Positions 7,777 to 15,549 of a DNA stretch of 64,000 bases are shown one piece after another. The number at the start of each line of letters is the position of its first letter. Positions within the stretch are counted from its first letter, which is position 1. A program made the position numbers and the translations under genes. The DNA comes from Roseobacter sp. MH60115 (GTDB lineage: Bacteria > Pseudomonadota > Alphaproteobacteria > Rhodobacterales > Rhodobacteraceae), in the NCBI RefSeq assembly GCF_015644665.1, contig NZ_JADOBQ010000002.1, positions 868,001 through 932,000 on the forward strand, read 5' to 3'. Under the pieces are notes generated by a model. The model had not been told where the DNA came from, did not search any database, and was given only the letters and a program-made list of their open reading frames with translations.

Positions 7777-8823
7777 ATGGACACACATTCCTCTCACAAA
7801 GCGCTTTTTGCGCCGTTGCGCGCGGCGATGTATGATTTCGACCTCGCGGAGGTGCGGGCGATTCTACAGGGTATCTGCGCGCCGGATGTGGTCTTTCGCC
7901 TCGCCTTCCCTTTCGAGACTGTCCAGGGCGTCGATGCCTATGTGGACGCGGTTTACGGGCCGCTTGTTCGTGCTGTGCCAGATCTGGAGCGGCGCGACCA
8001 CATCGTGATGGCGGGCCCCACGCCCGAGGGGGCCGATTGGATCGGCTGTGGTGGGTTCTACACCGGTACTTTCCGGGCGTCGTGGCTCGATATCCCGCCG
8101 ACGGGGCACCTCACGCATATGCGGTTCCATGAGTTCTATCGTTTCGAGAATGGTAAGATCACCGAGATGCAGGCGCTGTGGGATCTGCCGGAGGTGATGA
8201 TGCAGGCGGGCGCCTGGCCGATGAGCCCGTCGCTGGGGCGGGAGTGGCACATCCCGGGACCCGCGACCTGTGATGGACTGTTGCCGGGCCCTTACGATGC
8301 GGAGGCCGCTGAAGCGAGCCGTGTTCATATTGTCGATATGCTGGAGCATCTCAAGCGCCATCCCTCCGAAGGCGGGCCGGAGGTCATGGAAATGGCGCGT
8401 TTCTGGCATCCGCGCATGACGTGGTATGGGCCATCTGGTATCGGCACGGGCCGGGGGATCGAAGGCTTTCGCAAATGGCACCAGATCCCGTTTCTCAACG
8501 GCATGCCAGACCGGGGACAGTATCTTGATGAAGTCGAGTATCACTTCTTCGGGGATCGGAATTACGCCGCCGTGACCGGCTGGCCGGACATGGTGCAGTC
8601 GATCACCCATGGCGGTTGGCTTGGCATCGCGCCAACGGCCGCAAAGATCGAGATGCGGTCCCTGGATTTCTGGCGCATCGAAAACGGGCTGATCCGGGAA
8701 AACTGGGTGATGGTGGACCTGCTGCACATGTACGACCAGATCGGTGTCGATGTGCTGGCGCGGATGCGCGAATTCAACAAAGCGCGTGTGGGTTTTGACC
8801 CGGAGACGGGGGTCGCGCTGTGA
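7777..8823 (+). CDS. Two-domain SnoaL-like protein
   Basis: A 348-residue protein made of two consecutive SnoaL/NTF2-like domains, joined near GPATCDGLLPGPYD (about residue 165). Each half ends in the strand pair typical of the family: IPPTGHLTHMRFHEFYRFENGKI and IAPTAAKIEMRSLDFWRIENGLIRENWVMVDLLHMYDQIGVDVL. Polyketide cyclase-type members act on carbonyl compounds, but no reaction can be assigned. The pseudogene at 1-922 is its closest visible relative here. Its stop overlaps the GTG start of the SDR gene by four bases, which points to co-translation in the operon. Confidence 0.85.
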   Translation: MDTHSSHKALFAPLRAAMYDFDLAEVRAILQGICAPDVVFRLAFPFETVQGVDAYVDAVYGPLVRAVPDLERRDHIVMAGPTPEGADWIGCGGFYTGTFRASWLDIPPTGHLTHMRFHEFYRFENGKITEMQALWDLPEVMMQAGAWPMSPSLGREWHIPGPATCDGLLPGPYDAEAAEASRVHIVDMLEHLKRHPSEGGPEVMEMARFWHPRMTWYGPSGIGTGRGIEGFRKWHQIPFLNGMPDRGQYLDEVEYHFFGDRNYAAVTGWPDMVQSITHGGWLGIAPTAAKIEMRSLDFWRIENGLIRENWVMVDLLHMYDQIGVDVLARMREFNKARVGFDPETGVAL

Positions 8824-9581
8824 GTGATCTGCCGCGCACGCCGTCCTTTGACCTGACAGGCAAACGCGCGCTGGTGACCGGCGCGTCGTCGGGCATTGGG
8901 TTGGGCTGTGCTGTGGCGCTGGCGGAGGCCGGTGCGCATGTGGTTTGCGCCGCGCGGCGCGCGGATGTGCTGCAGGATGCCGTAAATGCGATGGCCGGGC
9001 AGGGCTGGTCGGCGGAGGCGATGCCGCTGGATCAGAGCGATGTGACAGCACTTGCTGGGGCTTTTGACACGCCCTTCGATGTCGTGGTGAACTCGGCCGG
9101 GCTGGCCCGCCATGCGCCCGCAACCGAGACCACGCCAGAGGATTACGATGCGGTGATGGATATCAACCTGCGCGGCGCCTATTTTCTCTCGGCCCAGGCC
9201 GCCAAGGCGCTGATTGAAGAGGGAAAATCGGGTTCGATCATCCATATCTCCAGCCAGATGGGCCATGTGGGCGGGGTCGACCGGGCGGTCTATTGCACCT
9301 CGAAACACGGGCTCGAAGGCATGGTGAAAGCCATGGCCATCGAATGGGGCAAAGCGGGCATCCGCATCAACACGATCTGCCCGACCTTCATCCGCACGCC
9401 GCTGAGCCAGGTCACCTTCGACAAACCCGACCGCCTCGCTTGGATTCTCGACAAGATCAAGCTGCCCCGCGTCGGCGAGGTGGAGGATATCATGGGCGCA
9501 GTGCTGTTCCTTGCGTCTGACGCCTCGGCAATGGTCACCGGCACCTCGATGCTGATCGACGGCGGCTGGACCGCAGGCTGA
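8820..9581 (+). CDS. Short-chain dehydrogenase/reductase
   Basis: Cytoplasmic NAD(P)-dependent oxidoreductase of 253 aa. It has the glycine motif TGASSGIG (residues 20-27), NSAG (91-94), ISSQMG (143-148, catalytic Ser), YCTSK (Tyr158, Lys162) and the C-terminal IDGGWTAG. The length is that of a classical SDR. The GTG start overlaps the preceding stop and its own stop overlaps the LacI gene start. Context makes it a dehydrogenase acting on a hydroxyl group of the imported compound or an intermediate; an arginine after the second beta strand (AARRADV) hints at NADP, but this is weak. Confidence 0.9.
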   Translation: MSDLPRTPSFDLTGKRALVTGASSGIGLGCAVALAEAGAHVVCAARRADVLQDAVNAMAGQGWSAEAMPLDQSDVTALAGAFDTPFDVVVNSAGLARHAPATETTPEDYDAVMDINLRGAYFLSAQAAKALIEEGKSGSIIHISSQMGHVGGVDRAVYCTSKHGLEGMVKAMAIEWGKAGIRINTICPTFIRTPLSQVTFDKPDRLAWILDKIKLPRVGEVEDIMGAVLFLASDASAMVTGTSMLIDGGWTAG

Positions 9582-10597
9582 TGTCCAAGGTGACCTCTCT
9601 TGATGTGGCCGAAAAGGCCGGGGTCAGCCGCTCTGCGGTGAGCCGCGTTTTCACGCCCGGGGCCTCCGTCAGCAAGGGCACGGCTGAGAAGGTGCGCAAG
9701 GCGGCTGCCGCATTGGGCTACCGTCCAAACGTGCTCGCGCGCTCGCTGATCACCGGGCGCAGCCGGATCATCGGGCTGGTTGTGGCCTACCTCGAAAACC
9801 AGTTTTACCCTGAGGCCATCGAACGGCTCAGCAAGGCGCTGCAGGCCGAAGGCTATCACGTGCTCGTCTTCATGGCCTCGAACGATCATGCCGCCACGCA
9901 GAAGGTGATCGATGAGCTGCTGGACTACCAGGTGGATGCGATCATCGCCGCTTCCGTGGGCCTCTCGAACGACCTGACGAAGCGCTGCGAGGGGTTGGGC
10001 ATCCCCATCGTGCTCTTTAACCGGCATCAGTATGACGACCGGCTGACCTCGGTCACCTCGGACAACGTCGCGGGCGGGCGCAAGCTGGCCGAATTCCTGA
10101 TTGCGGGCGGGCACAGCCGCATTGCCCATATCGCGGGCTGGGAAGACGCCTCGACCCAGATCGACCGGGAAGCGGGTTTCATGGCCGGGCTGGAGGCGTC
10201 GGGCATGGCCCTGCACGCGCGCGGGGTTGGCAATTTCCACTTCGAGACCGCGCAGGCGGCGGCGCGCGAGATGTTCCACGCCACCTCGCCGCCTGATGCG
10301 GTTTTTGTGGCCAATGATCACATGGCCTTTGCCGTCATGGATGTGCTGCGCTATGAGCTGGGCTTGCGGGTGCCGCAGGACGTTTCGGTCGTGGGCTATG
10401 ACGACGTGACGCTCTCGCATTGGCCCAGCTACAACCTCACCACCGTGCGCCAACCAGCCAATGCGATGGTTGCCGCCACGGTCGAGGCGTTGATGGCGCG
10501 GCTCAACGAAGATGATGAGGCGCCGCGCCGGATCACGCTCGATGGTCCTTTGATTGTCCGCGGCTCTGCCCGCAAACCTGAAGGTATGACCCTATGA
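9581..10597 (+). CDS. LacI/GalR-family transcriptional regulator
   Basis: A 338-residue regulator. It has an N-terminal helix-turn-helix (TSLDVAEKAGVSRSAVSRVF), a hinge (YRPNVLARSLITGRS) and a periplasmic-binding-like effector domain (IIGLVVAYLENQFYPEAIERL through VSVVGYDDVTLSHWPSYNLTTV). It is encoded within the catabolic operon, overlapping the SDR stop and the following SnoaL-like start by four bases each. It most likely represses the operon until the substrate or a metabolite binds. The palindromes at 953-970 and 3537-3550 are the best operator candidates. Confidence 0.92.
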   Translation: MSKVTSLDVAEKAGVSRSAVSRVFTPGASVSKGTAEKVRKAAAALGYRPNVLARSLITGRSRIIGLVVAYLENQFYPEAIERLSKALQAEGYHVLVFMASNDHAATQKVIDELLDYQVDAIIAASVGLSNDLTKRCEGLGIPIVLFNRHQYDDRLTSVTSDNVAGGRKLAEFLIAGGHSRIAHIAGWEDASTQIDREAGFMAGLEASGMALHARGVGNFHFETAQAAAREMFHATSPPDAVFVANDHMAFAVMDVLRYELGLRVPQDVSVVGYDDVTLSHWPSYNLTTVRQPANAMVAATVEALMARLNEDDEAPRRITLDGPLIVRGSARKPEGMTL

Positions 10598-11562
10598 AAG
10601 GCTTCGATCCGAAGTTCGCGGATTTCCCCGATTATATCATCGGCATCACCAAGGAGATATGGGAGGATCGCGGTATCGCGACCCTGCACCAGTATTACGC
10701 TGACGATATCGTCGTGCGCTCGCCCGCCTCGGTGGTGGTGGGCAATCAAAACGTGATCGGGGCCACCATGGCGACGCTGGCCGAATTCCCGGATCGCACG
10801 CTGCTGGGCGAAGACGTGATCTGGTCCGGCACGCCGGAGGAGGGGATGTTGTCCTCGCACCGGCTGCTGAGCACCGCAACCCACGCGCATGACGGCGTTT
10901 ACGGCAAGGCTACGGGCAAGAAGCTGACCTACCGCATTCTGGCGGACTGTCACGCGATCAACAACCAGATCAACGATGAATGGCTGATCCGCGATCAGGG
11001 CGCCATCGTGCGTCAGCTGGGCTGGGACCCGAAAGACTACGCCGCTGATCTGATTGCGCGCGAAGGGGGGCCGGAGGCCTGTGTGCCGCCGCTGACGCCT
11101 GCGACGGATCAGCCCGGGCCCTACAAGGGCCGCGGCAATGACAACGAGTGGGGCGAAAAATACGCCGACATCCTGACCCGCATCATGGGGGCGGATATGG
11201 CGGTAATCCCCGCCGCTTATGACCGCGCGGTGCACGTCGAATACCCCGGCGGGAAGACTGGCCACAGCCACGGCGATGTCGATCAGTTCTGGATGGGCCT
11301 GCGCGCGTCTTTTCCCGATGCGACGTTCCAGATCGACCACCAGATCGGTCGCGATGACGCGTTGATGCCGCCCCGCGCCGCTCTGCGCTGGTCTTTGCAC
11401 GGGAAACACAGCGGCTGGGGCCGCTTCGGCGCGCCCACCGGGGCCGAGGTCTACCTTTTGGGCATCAGCCATGCGGAATTTGGCCCTTGGGGGCTGCGCC
11501 GCGAATATGTGATTTTTGACGAAACCACGATCTGGAAGCAGATCCTGCTGGCCACAGGTTAA
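10594..11562 (+). CDS. Two-domain SnoaL-like protein, divergent paralogue
   Basis: A 322-residue protein that reads as two NTF2-like domains: IWEDRGIATLHQYYADDIVVRSPASVVVGNQNVIG in the first, then ILTRIMGADMAVIPAAYDRAVHVEYPGGKTGHSHGDVDQFWMG in the second. The end, FGAPTGAEVYLLGISHAEFGPWGLRREYVIFDETTIWKQIL, matches the SnoaL C-terminal pattern but is more diverged than in the proteins at 5846 and 7777. Its ATG overlaps the end of the LacI gene. Function unknown; co-occurrence of three intact SnoaL-like proteins suggests sequential or combined action on one pathway. Confidence 0.8.
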   Translation: MKGFDPKFADFPDYIIGITKEIWEDRGIATLHQYYADDIVVRSPASVVVGNQNVIGATMATLAEFPDRTLLGEDVIWSGTPEEGMLSSHRLLSTATHAHDGVYGKATGKKLTYRILADCHAINNQINDEWLIRDQGAIVRQLGWDPKDYAADLIAREGGPEACVPPLTPATDQPGPYKGRGNDNEWGEKYADILTRIMGADMAVIPAAYDRAVHVEYPGGKTGHSHGDVDQFWMGLRASFPDATFQIDHQIGRDDALMPPRAALRWSLHGKHSGWGRFGAPTGAEVYLLGISHAEFGPWGLRREYVIFDETTIWKQILLATG

Positions 11563-11582
11563 CAGGCTAAGAGGTTACGAAC

Positions 11583-11639
11583 ATGCATATTTATGGAACA
11601 ATGAAGGAGCGGGTCATGCGCCCGGTGGTTAGATGGTAA
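11583..11639 (+). CDS. Possible 18-codon leader ORF overlapping the bicupin start
   Basis: ATG at 11583 opens MHIYGTMKERVMRPVVRW and its TAA overlaps the ATG of the bicupin gene. An AGAGG lies about 8 bases before it, whereas the bicupin start itself has no close ribosome-binding site. Translational coupling through this mini-ORF is a reasonable guess. No conservation can be tested here. Confidence 0.22.
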   Translation: MHIYGTMKERVMRPVVRW

Positions 11640-12601
11640 CACCTGCTGAGATGGAAACCCGCATTGTGCGGTATGGCGATCTGATGCCCTGCAAGACCGC
11701 CTTCATTGATGCGCATACGCCTGGATCGGACCAGAAGGAGAACTTTACGATCATCGGCGGTGGTGTTTCGGAGAGCCCGGATCAGCACGTGCATATCTCC
11801 ATCCCGCATGGCTTCAACATCGGGGCTGCGGGTCAGCCGCCGAAATGCCGTAACTCGCTGCACAGCCACCGCACGGCAGAGGTCTTCTTTGTGCTCAAGG
11901 GCCGTTGGCGTTTCTTCTGGGGCCGCTGGGGTGATGCGGGGGAGGTCACGCTTGAGGAGGGTGATATCTTCAACATCCCAACGGGCATTTTCCGTGGGTT
12001 TGAGAATATCGGCAATGACTACGGGATGATCATGGCGATCCTGGGCGGTGATGATGCGGGCGGCGGCGTGATCTGGGCGCCGCAGGTGATTGAGGATGCG
12101 GCAGATCACGGGTTGGTGCTGTCTGAGGAGGGCAAACTCTACGACACCAAGAAAGGTGAGGTCCTGCCCGAGGGTGTGAGCCCAATGCCGCTGCTCACCG
12201 AGCAGGAGTTGCACGCCTTCCCCGAGCCCACGACAGCGGAGGTGATCCCGGGGTATGTGGCGCGCTACTGGGACATGGTCGCACTGGCGGATCGGCACCC
12301 GGCCAAGGTCATCGGTGCGGGGGCCATGCTGCGTGACAAGCCGGGTTTCGAGGTTGCGCTCCTCACCCGCGGTTCGGCCAGCGCAGAGATGCACCGTCAT
12401 GACAAACCATCGGTGCTGATGCCGGTTACCGGCCACTGGCGGGTCACCTGGGAGGGCGGTGCCACCACGCTTGCGCCGGGCGATACCATGTCGGTGCCGG
12501 AGAATGTGATGCACAGCGCCGTTCCGTCGATGACTGGTGAGGCGGCGCTTTATCATGTCGTCGGCACAGATGATCCCGCTGGCCCGACGTGGCAAGGATG
12601 A
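11633..12601 (+). CDS. Bicupin protein
   Basis: A 322-residue protein with two cupin barrels. The first has SLHSHRTAEVFFVLKGRWRFFWG with an H-x-H-x3-E metal-binding pattern and a later GDIFNIPTGIFRGFEN. The second has EMHRHDKPSVLMPVTGHWRVTWEG and PGDTMSVPENVMHSA. Bicupins of this kind include dioxygenases and isomerases of small acids. The Glu of the second motif is replaced, so only the first site may bind metal fully. Its TGA overlaps the methyltransferase ATG. The start at 11633 is provisional; ATG 11651 (METRIVRYG) is possible. Confidence 0.82.
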   Translation: MVTPAEMETRIVRYGDLMPCKTAFIDAHTPGSDQKENFTIIGGGVSESPDQHVHISIPHGFNIGAAGQPPKCRNSLHSHRTAEVFFVLKGRWRFFWGRWGDAGEVTLEEGDIFNIPTGIFRGFENIGNDYGMIMAILGGDDAGGGVIWAPQVIEDAADHGLVLSEEGKLYDTKKGEVLPEGVSPMPLLTEQELHAFPEPTTAEVIPGYVARYWDMVALADRHPAKVIGAGAMLRDKPGFEVALLTRGSASAEMHRHDKPSVLMPVTGHWRVTWEGGATTLAPGDTMSVPENVMHSAVPSMTGEAALYHVVGTDDPAGPTWQG

Positions 12602-13200
12602 GCGCAGATCCGAAGGGCATCCGCGACGTCTACGAGAGTCAGGCCGCGGTCTATGACGCGCAGCGCTCGCGTGCGCTCTTTGAGGCGCGCTGGCTGGCGC
12701 GCTTTGCCGCCTGCCTGCCGCCGGGCGGGCGGGTGCTTGATCTCGGCTGTGGCGCAGGTGAGCCTATTGCACGCTGGTTCATCGCCGAAGGTTTCCGCGT
12801 GACGGGTGTGGATTTCGCCGATGCGATGCTGGAGATCGCCCGCAGCCGCTGGCCGGAGGGTGACTGGCGGCAGGGGGACATGCGTCGCTTCGATCTGGGC
12901 GAGACTTTTGACGGGATCATCGCCTGGAACAGCTTTTTCCACCTGACGCCCGAGGAGCAGCGCGGCTGCATTATACGCATGGCCGCCCATCTTGAACCGG
13001 GCGCCTCGCTGCTGATGACCGTGGGGCCCGACGCGGGGGAGGCCAGCGGCACCGTGGGCGGGCAGCCTGTTTATCACGCCTCGCTGTCCCCCGCCCAATA
13101 CGCCACATGCCTTGAGCAAAACGATCTGCGTCTGACCGGTTATCTGGCTGAGGATCCGGAGACCAACCAACACAGCGTGCTCATGGCGCGCAAGATCTGA
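12598..13200 (+). CDS. Class I SAM-dependent methyltransferase
   Basis: A 200-residue Rossmann methyltransferase. Motif I is VLDLGCGAGEP (about residues 47-57), followed by FRVTGVDFADAMLEIAR (motif II acid at GVD) and DGIIAWNSFFHLTPEEQ (motif IV-V region). The methyl acceptor is not evident. It overlaps the bicupin gene by four bases and precedes a MetE/EaCoMT-like gene, so the two may handle a methyl group together. The ATG at 12598 is preferred over an upstream GTG because it overlaps the preceding stop. Confidence 0.88.
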   Translation: MSADPKGIRDVYESQAAVYDAQRSRALFEARWLARFAACLPPGGRVLDLGCGAGEPIARWFIAEGFRVTGVDFADAMLEIARSRWPEGDWRQGDMRRFDLGETFDGIIAWNSFFHLTPEEQRGCIIRMAAHLEPGASLLMTVGPDAGEASGTVGGQPVYHASLSPAQYATCLEQNDLRLTGYLAEDPETNQHSVLMARKI

Positions 13201-13211
13201 GGAGACCCGCC

Positions 13212-14339
13212 ATGCCTATCCTGACAACCCACGCAGGTTCGCTGCCCCGCACCCAGAAGGTGGTGGATTTCATCTTTGCCCGTGAACATGGCACCCCCTA
13301 TGACCCTGCAGAGTTCGACGCGGCGATGACCGAAGCCGTCTCTGCCACGGTGGCCAAACAGGTGGCTGCGGGCGTGGGCGTGGTGAGCGACGGCGAGACC
13401 TCCAAGATTTCCTACGCCACCTACGTCAAGGACCGCTACACCGGGTTTTCCGGCGACAGCCCGCGCAACGCGCCTGCCGATCTCAAGAAATTTCCCAGCT
13501 TTCTCAAGCGCCTGGCGGAGGATGGCGGGACGCCGAAATATGCGCGTCCCATGTGTACCGGCGAGGTGACGTCAAAAGGGCAGGGCGAGTTGCAAAAGGA
13601 CATCGCCAACCTCAAATCCGCGATGGCCGAGCATGGCGCGACGCGCGGGTTCATGAATGCGGCCTCACCGGGGGTGATTTCTCTTTTCCTGCAAAACGAT
13701 CACTACAAGACACGCGACGCCTACCTTGCAGCCCTCGCGGATGCCATGCGTGAGGAATACCGCACCATCGTAGACGCGGGTCTCGATCTGCAACTCGATT
13801 GTCCCGACCTCGCGCTGTCGCGGCACATGCTTTTTAACGATCTCTCCGATGATGAATTCCTCAAGATCGCGGGCGCCCATGTGGAGGCGCTGAACCACGC
13901 GCTCGACGGCATCCCGCAAGACCGGGTGCGCGTGCATATCTGCTGGGGCAACTACGAGGGTCCGCATGTTTGCGACATCGGGATGGAAAAGGTGTTTGAC
14001 ACGCTGATGTCGACCAAGGTGTCCTATTTGCTCTTTGAAACCTCGAACCCGCGCCACGCGCATGAATGGACGGTTTTCCGTGATCGCAAAGGGGACATCC
14101 CGGACGACAAGATACTGGTGCCTGGCGTTGTCGATACGACGACCAATTTTGTTGAACATCCCGAACTGGTGGCCCAGCGACTTGACAAATTCACACAAAT
14201 TGTGGGCGCAGATCGCGTTGTGGCGGGATCAGATTGTGGTTTTGGAACATTTGCCGGTTTTGGGGCCATTGATCCCGAAATCGCCTATGCCAAGCTTGAA
14301 GCCTTGCGCGATGGGGTAAAGCTGGCGGAGGGACGGTAA
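13212..14339 (+). CDS. Cobalamin-independent methionine synthase-like / epoxyalkane:CoM transferase-like zinc protein
   Basis: A 375-residue single barrel related to the C-terminal half of MetE and to epoxyalkane:coenzyme M transferases. The zinc ligands are in place: His242-x-Cys244 in VHICWGNYEGPH and Cys342 in GSDCGFGT. The N-terminus TTHAGSLPRT is the family's substrate loop. Such enzymes activate a thiol on zinc for alkyl or methyl transfer. There is no N-terminal MetE domain, so methionine synthesis is unlikely. AGGAGA precedes the ATG, and its TAA overlaps the next ATG. In context it may accept or remove a methyl or alkyl group of the imported compound. Confidence 0.8.
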   Translation: MPILTTHAGSLPRTQKVVDFIFAREHGTPYDPAEFDAAMTEAVSATVAKQVAAGVGVVSDGETSKISYATYVKDRYTGFSGDSPRNAPADLKKFPSFLKRLAEDGGTPKYARPMCTGEVTSKGQGELQKDIANLKSAMAEHGATRGFMNAASPGVISLFLQNDHYKTRDAYLAALADAMREEYRTIVDAGLDLQLDCPDLALSRHMLFNDLSDDEFLKIAGAHVEALNHALDGIPQDRVRVHICWGNYEGPHVCDIGMEKVFDTLMSTKVSYLLFETSNPRHAHEWTVFRDRKGDIPDDKILVPGVVDTTTNFVEHPELVAQRLDKFTQIVGADRVVAGSDCGFGTFAGFGAIDPEIAYAKLEALRDGVKLAEGR

Positions 14340-15031
14340 TGGATGCAGCCCTTCTCAAGCTTTTGCAGAGGGTCGATACGCCGACCGTGTGCAATGCGAT
14401 TGAGGTTGCGCAAGGCACGCGCGGGTTCAACGACTTCACCCGCGGCACGATGCAATGCTCTGCCCCCGGTGAGGCGATGGTGGGCTATGCCCGCACCGCG
14501 CGCATCCGTGCCGTGACCGCCCCCGACGAGGCGCCCGAGGTGATCAAGGCGCGGCGCATGACTTACTACAAGTATATGGCCGAAGGCCCGCGCCCCGGCG
14601 TTGCCGTGGTACAGGACATGGATGGGGAAATGGCCATCGGGGCCTATTGGGGTGAGGTGAACACCAATATCCACAAGGCCTTTGGCCTTTCAGGTGCGCT
14701 GACCAATGGCGTGATGCGCGATCTGGGCGATTTGCCCGAAGGGTTCCCGGTGGTGGCCGGGTCTATCGGCCCGAGTCACGGGTTTGTGCATGTGATCGAC
14801 TTTGACCAATCGGTTGAGGTTTTCGGTATGACCATTGCACCCGGTGCCCTTGTGCACGCGGACCGACATGGGGCGGTGGTCATTCCAGATGATGTGATCC
14901 CGCAGCTTTCTGATGCGATCGCAACACTGATGCGGTCTGAGAAGATCGTTTTCGATGCGGTCAAAGGCAAGCAGATTGATTTCGAGGGGTTTGAGGCAGT
15001 GTGGGCTGCTTTTGAGGCTGCGCGCACGTGA
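14339..15031 (+). CDS. RraA-like / 4-hydroxy-4-methyl-2-oxoglutarate aldolase family protein
   Basis: A 230-residue member of the RraA-like fold. It shows the N-terminal DTPTVCNAIE helix, VQDMDGEMAIGAYWGEV, and ALTNGVMRDLGDLPEGFPVVAG; in the aldolases the equivalent G-x-x-x-D-G-x-x-R-D motif holds the metal and substrate. Here an Asn stands where the first Asp is usual, while the R-D pair remains. Catabolic members split 4-hydroxy-2-oxo acids to pyruvate or oxaloacetate, which would suit the last step of a pathway. It overlaps both neighbours by a few bases. Confidence 0.8.
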   Translation: MDAALLKLLQRVDTPTVCNAIEVAQGTRGFNDFTRGTMQCSAPGEAMVGYARTARIRAVTAPDEAPEVIKARRMTYYKYMAEGPRPGVAVVQDMDGEMAIGAYWGEVNTNIHKAFGLSGALTNGVMRDLGDLPEGFPVVAGSIGPSHGFVHVIDFDQSVEVFGMTIAPGALVHADRHGAVVIPDDVIPQLSDAIATLMRSEKIVFDAVKGKQIDFEGFEAVWAAFEAART

Positions 15032-15549
15032 TTGCGCGGGCCGTGATGCTGGCCTGCGTATGGGCGGCGACGGCCTTCGCAGAGGAGACACATATGGAGC
15101 TGTCACCGCAATGGGAGTACGTCGCCGACGGCGTGATGGGCGGTGTTTCAACCGGTCAGGCCGTGCATATGACAGTTGAAAGCCGGGAGGCGGTGCGGCT
15201 GACGGGTGAGGTGTCGACGGAAAACAACGGCGGCTTTATCCAGGTCGCTTTTGACGTGCGGATGGATGTGAGCGGCTGGACCGGGCTCGAGATCGACGTG
15301 ATGGGCAATGGTGAGCGCTATGATCTGCGCCTGCGCACGGATCAGATGACGCGACCCTGGCAATCCTTCCGAACGTCCTTTGTGGCGCCCGAGAGCTGGC
15401 GCAGCATCAGGGTGCCTTTCGCGACGCTTGAAGCCAATAAAATCGATGCGCAGTTCGATCCCGCTCGGTTGCGTCGTGTTGGCGTGCTGGCAGTGGGGCG
15501 CGCGTTTTCGGCTGATCTGGCTATCGCCGGGATACGCCTTTATCGCTAG
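15028..15549 (+). CDS. Secreted CIA30-like protein
   Basis: A 173-residue protein. It starts at GTG (overlapping the previous stop) with a signal sequence MIARAVMLACVWAATAFA, followed by EWEYVADGVMGG-like text (PQWEYVADGVMGGVSTG) and a beta-rich body (GEVSTENNGGFIQVAF, YDLRLRTDQMTRPWQSFRTSF). This is the pattern of complex I intermediate-associated protein 30 / galactose-binding-like proteins. In bacteria its job is unclear. Last gene of the plus-strand operon; its TAG overlaps the stop of the convergent enolase-superfamily gene. Confidence 0.75.
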   Translation: MIARAVMLACVWAATAFAEETHMELSPQWEYVADGVMGGVSTGQAVHMTVESREAVRLTGEVSTENNGGFIQVAFDVRMDVSGWTGLEIDVMGNGERYDLRLRTDQMTRPWQSFRTSFVAPESWRSIRVPFATLEANKIDAQFDPARLRRVGVLAVGRAFSADLAIAGIRLYR

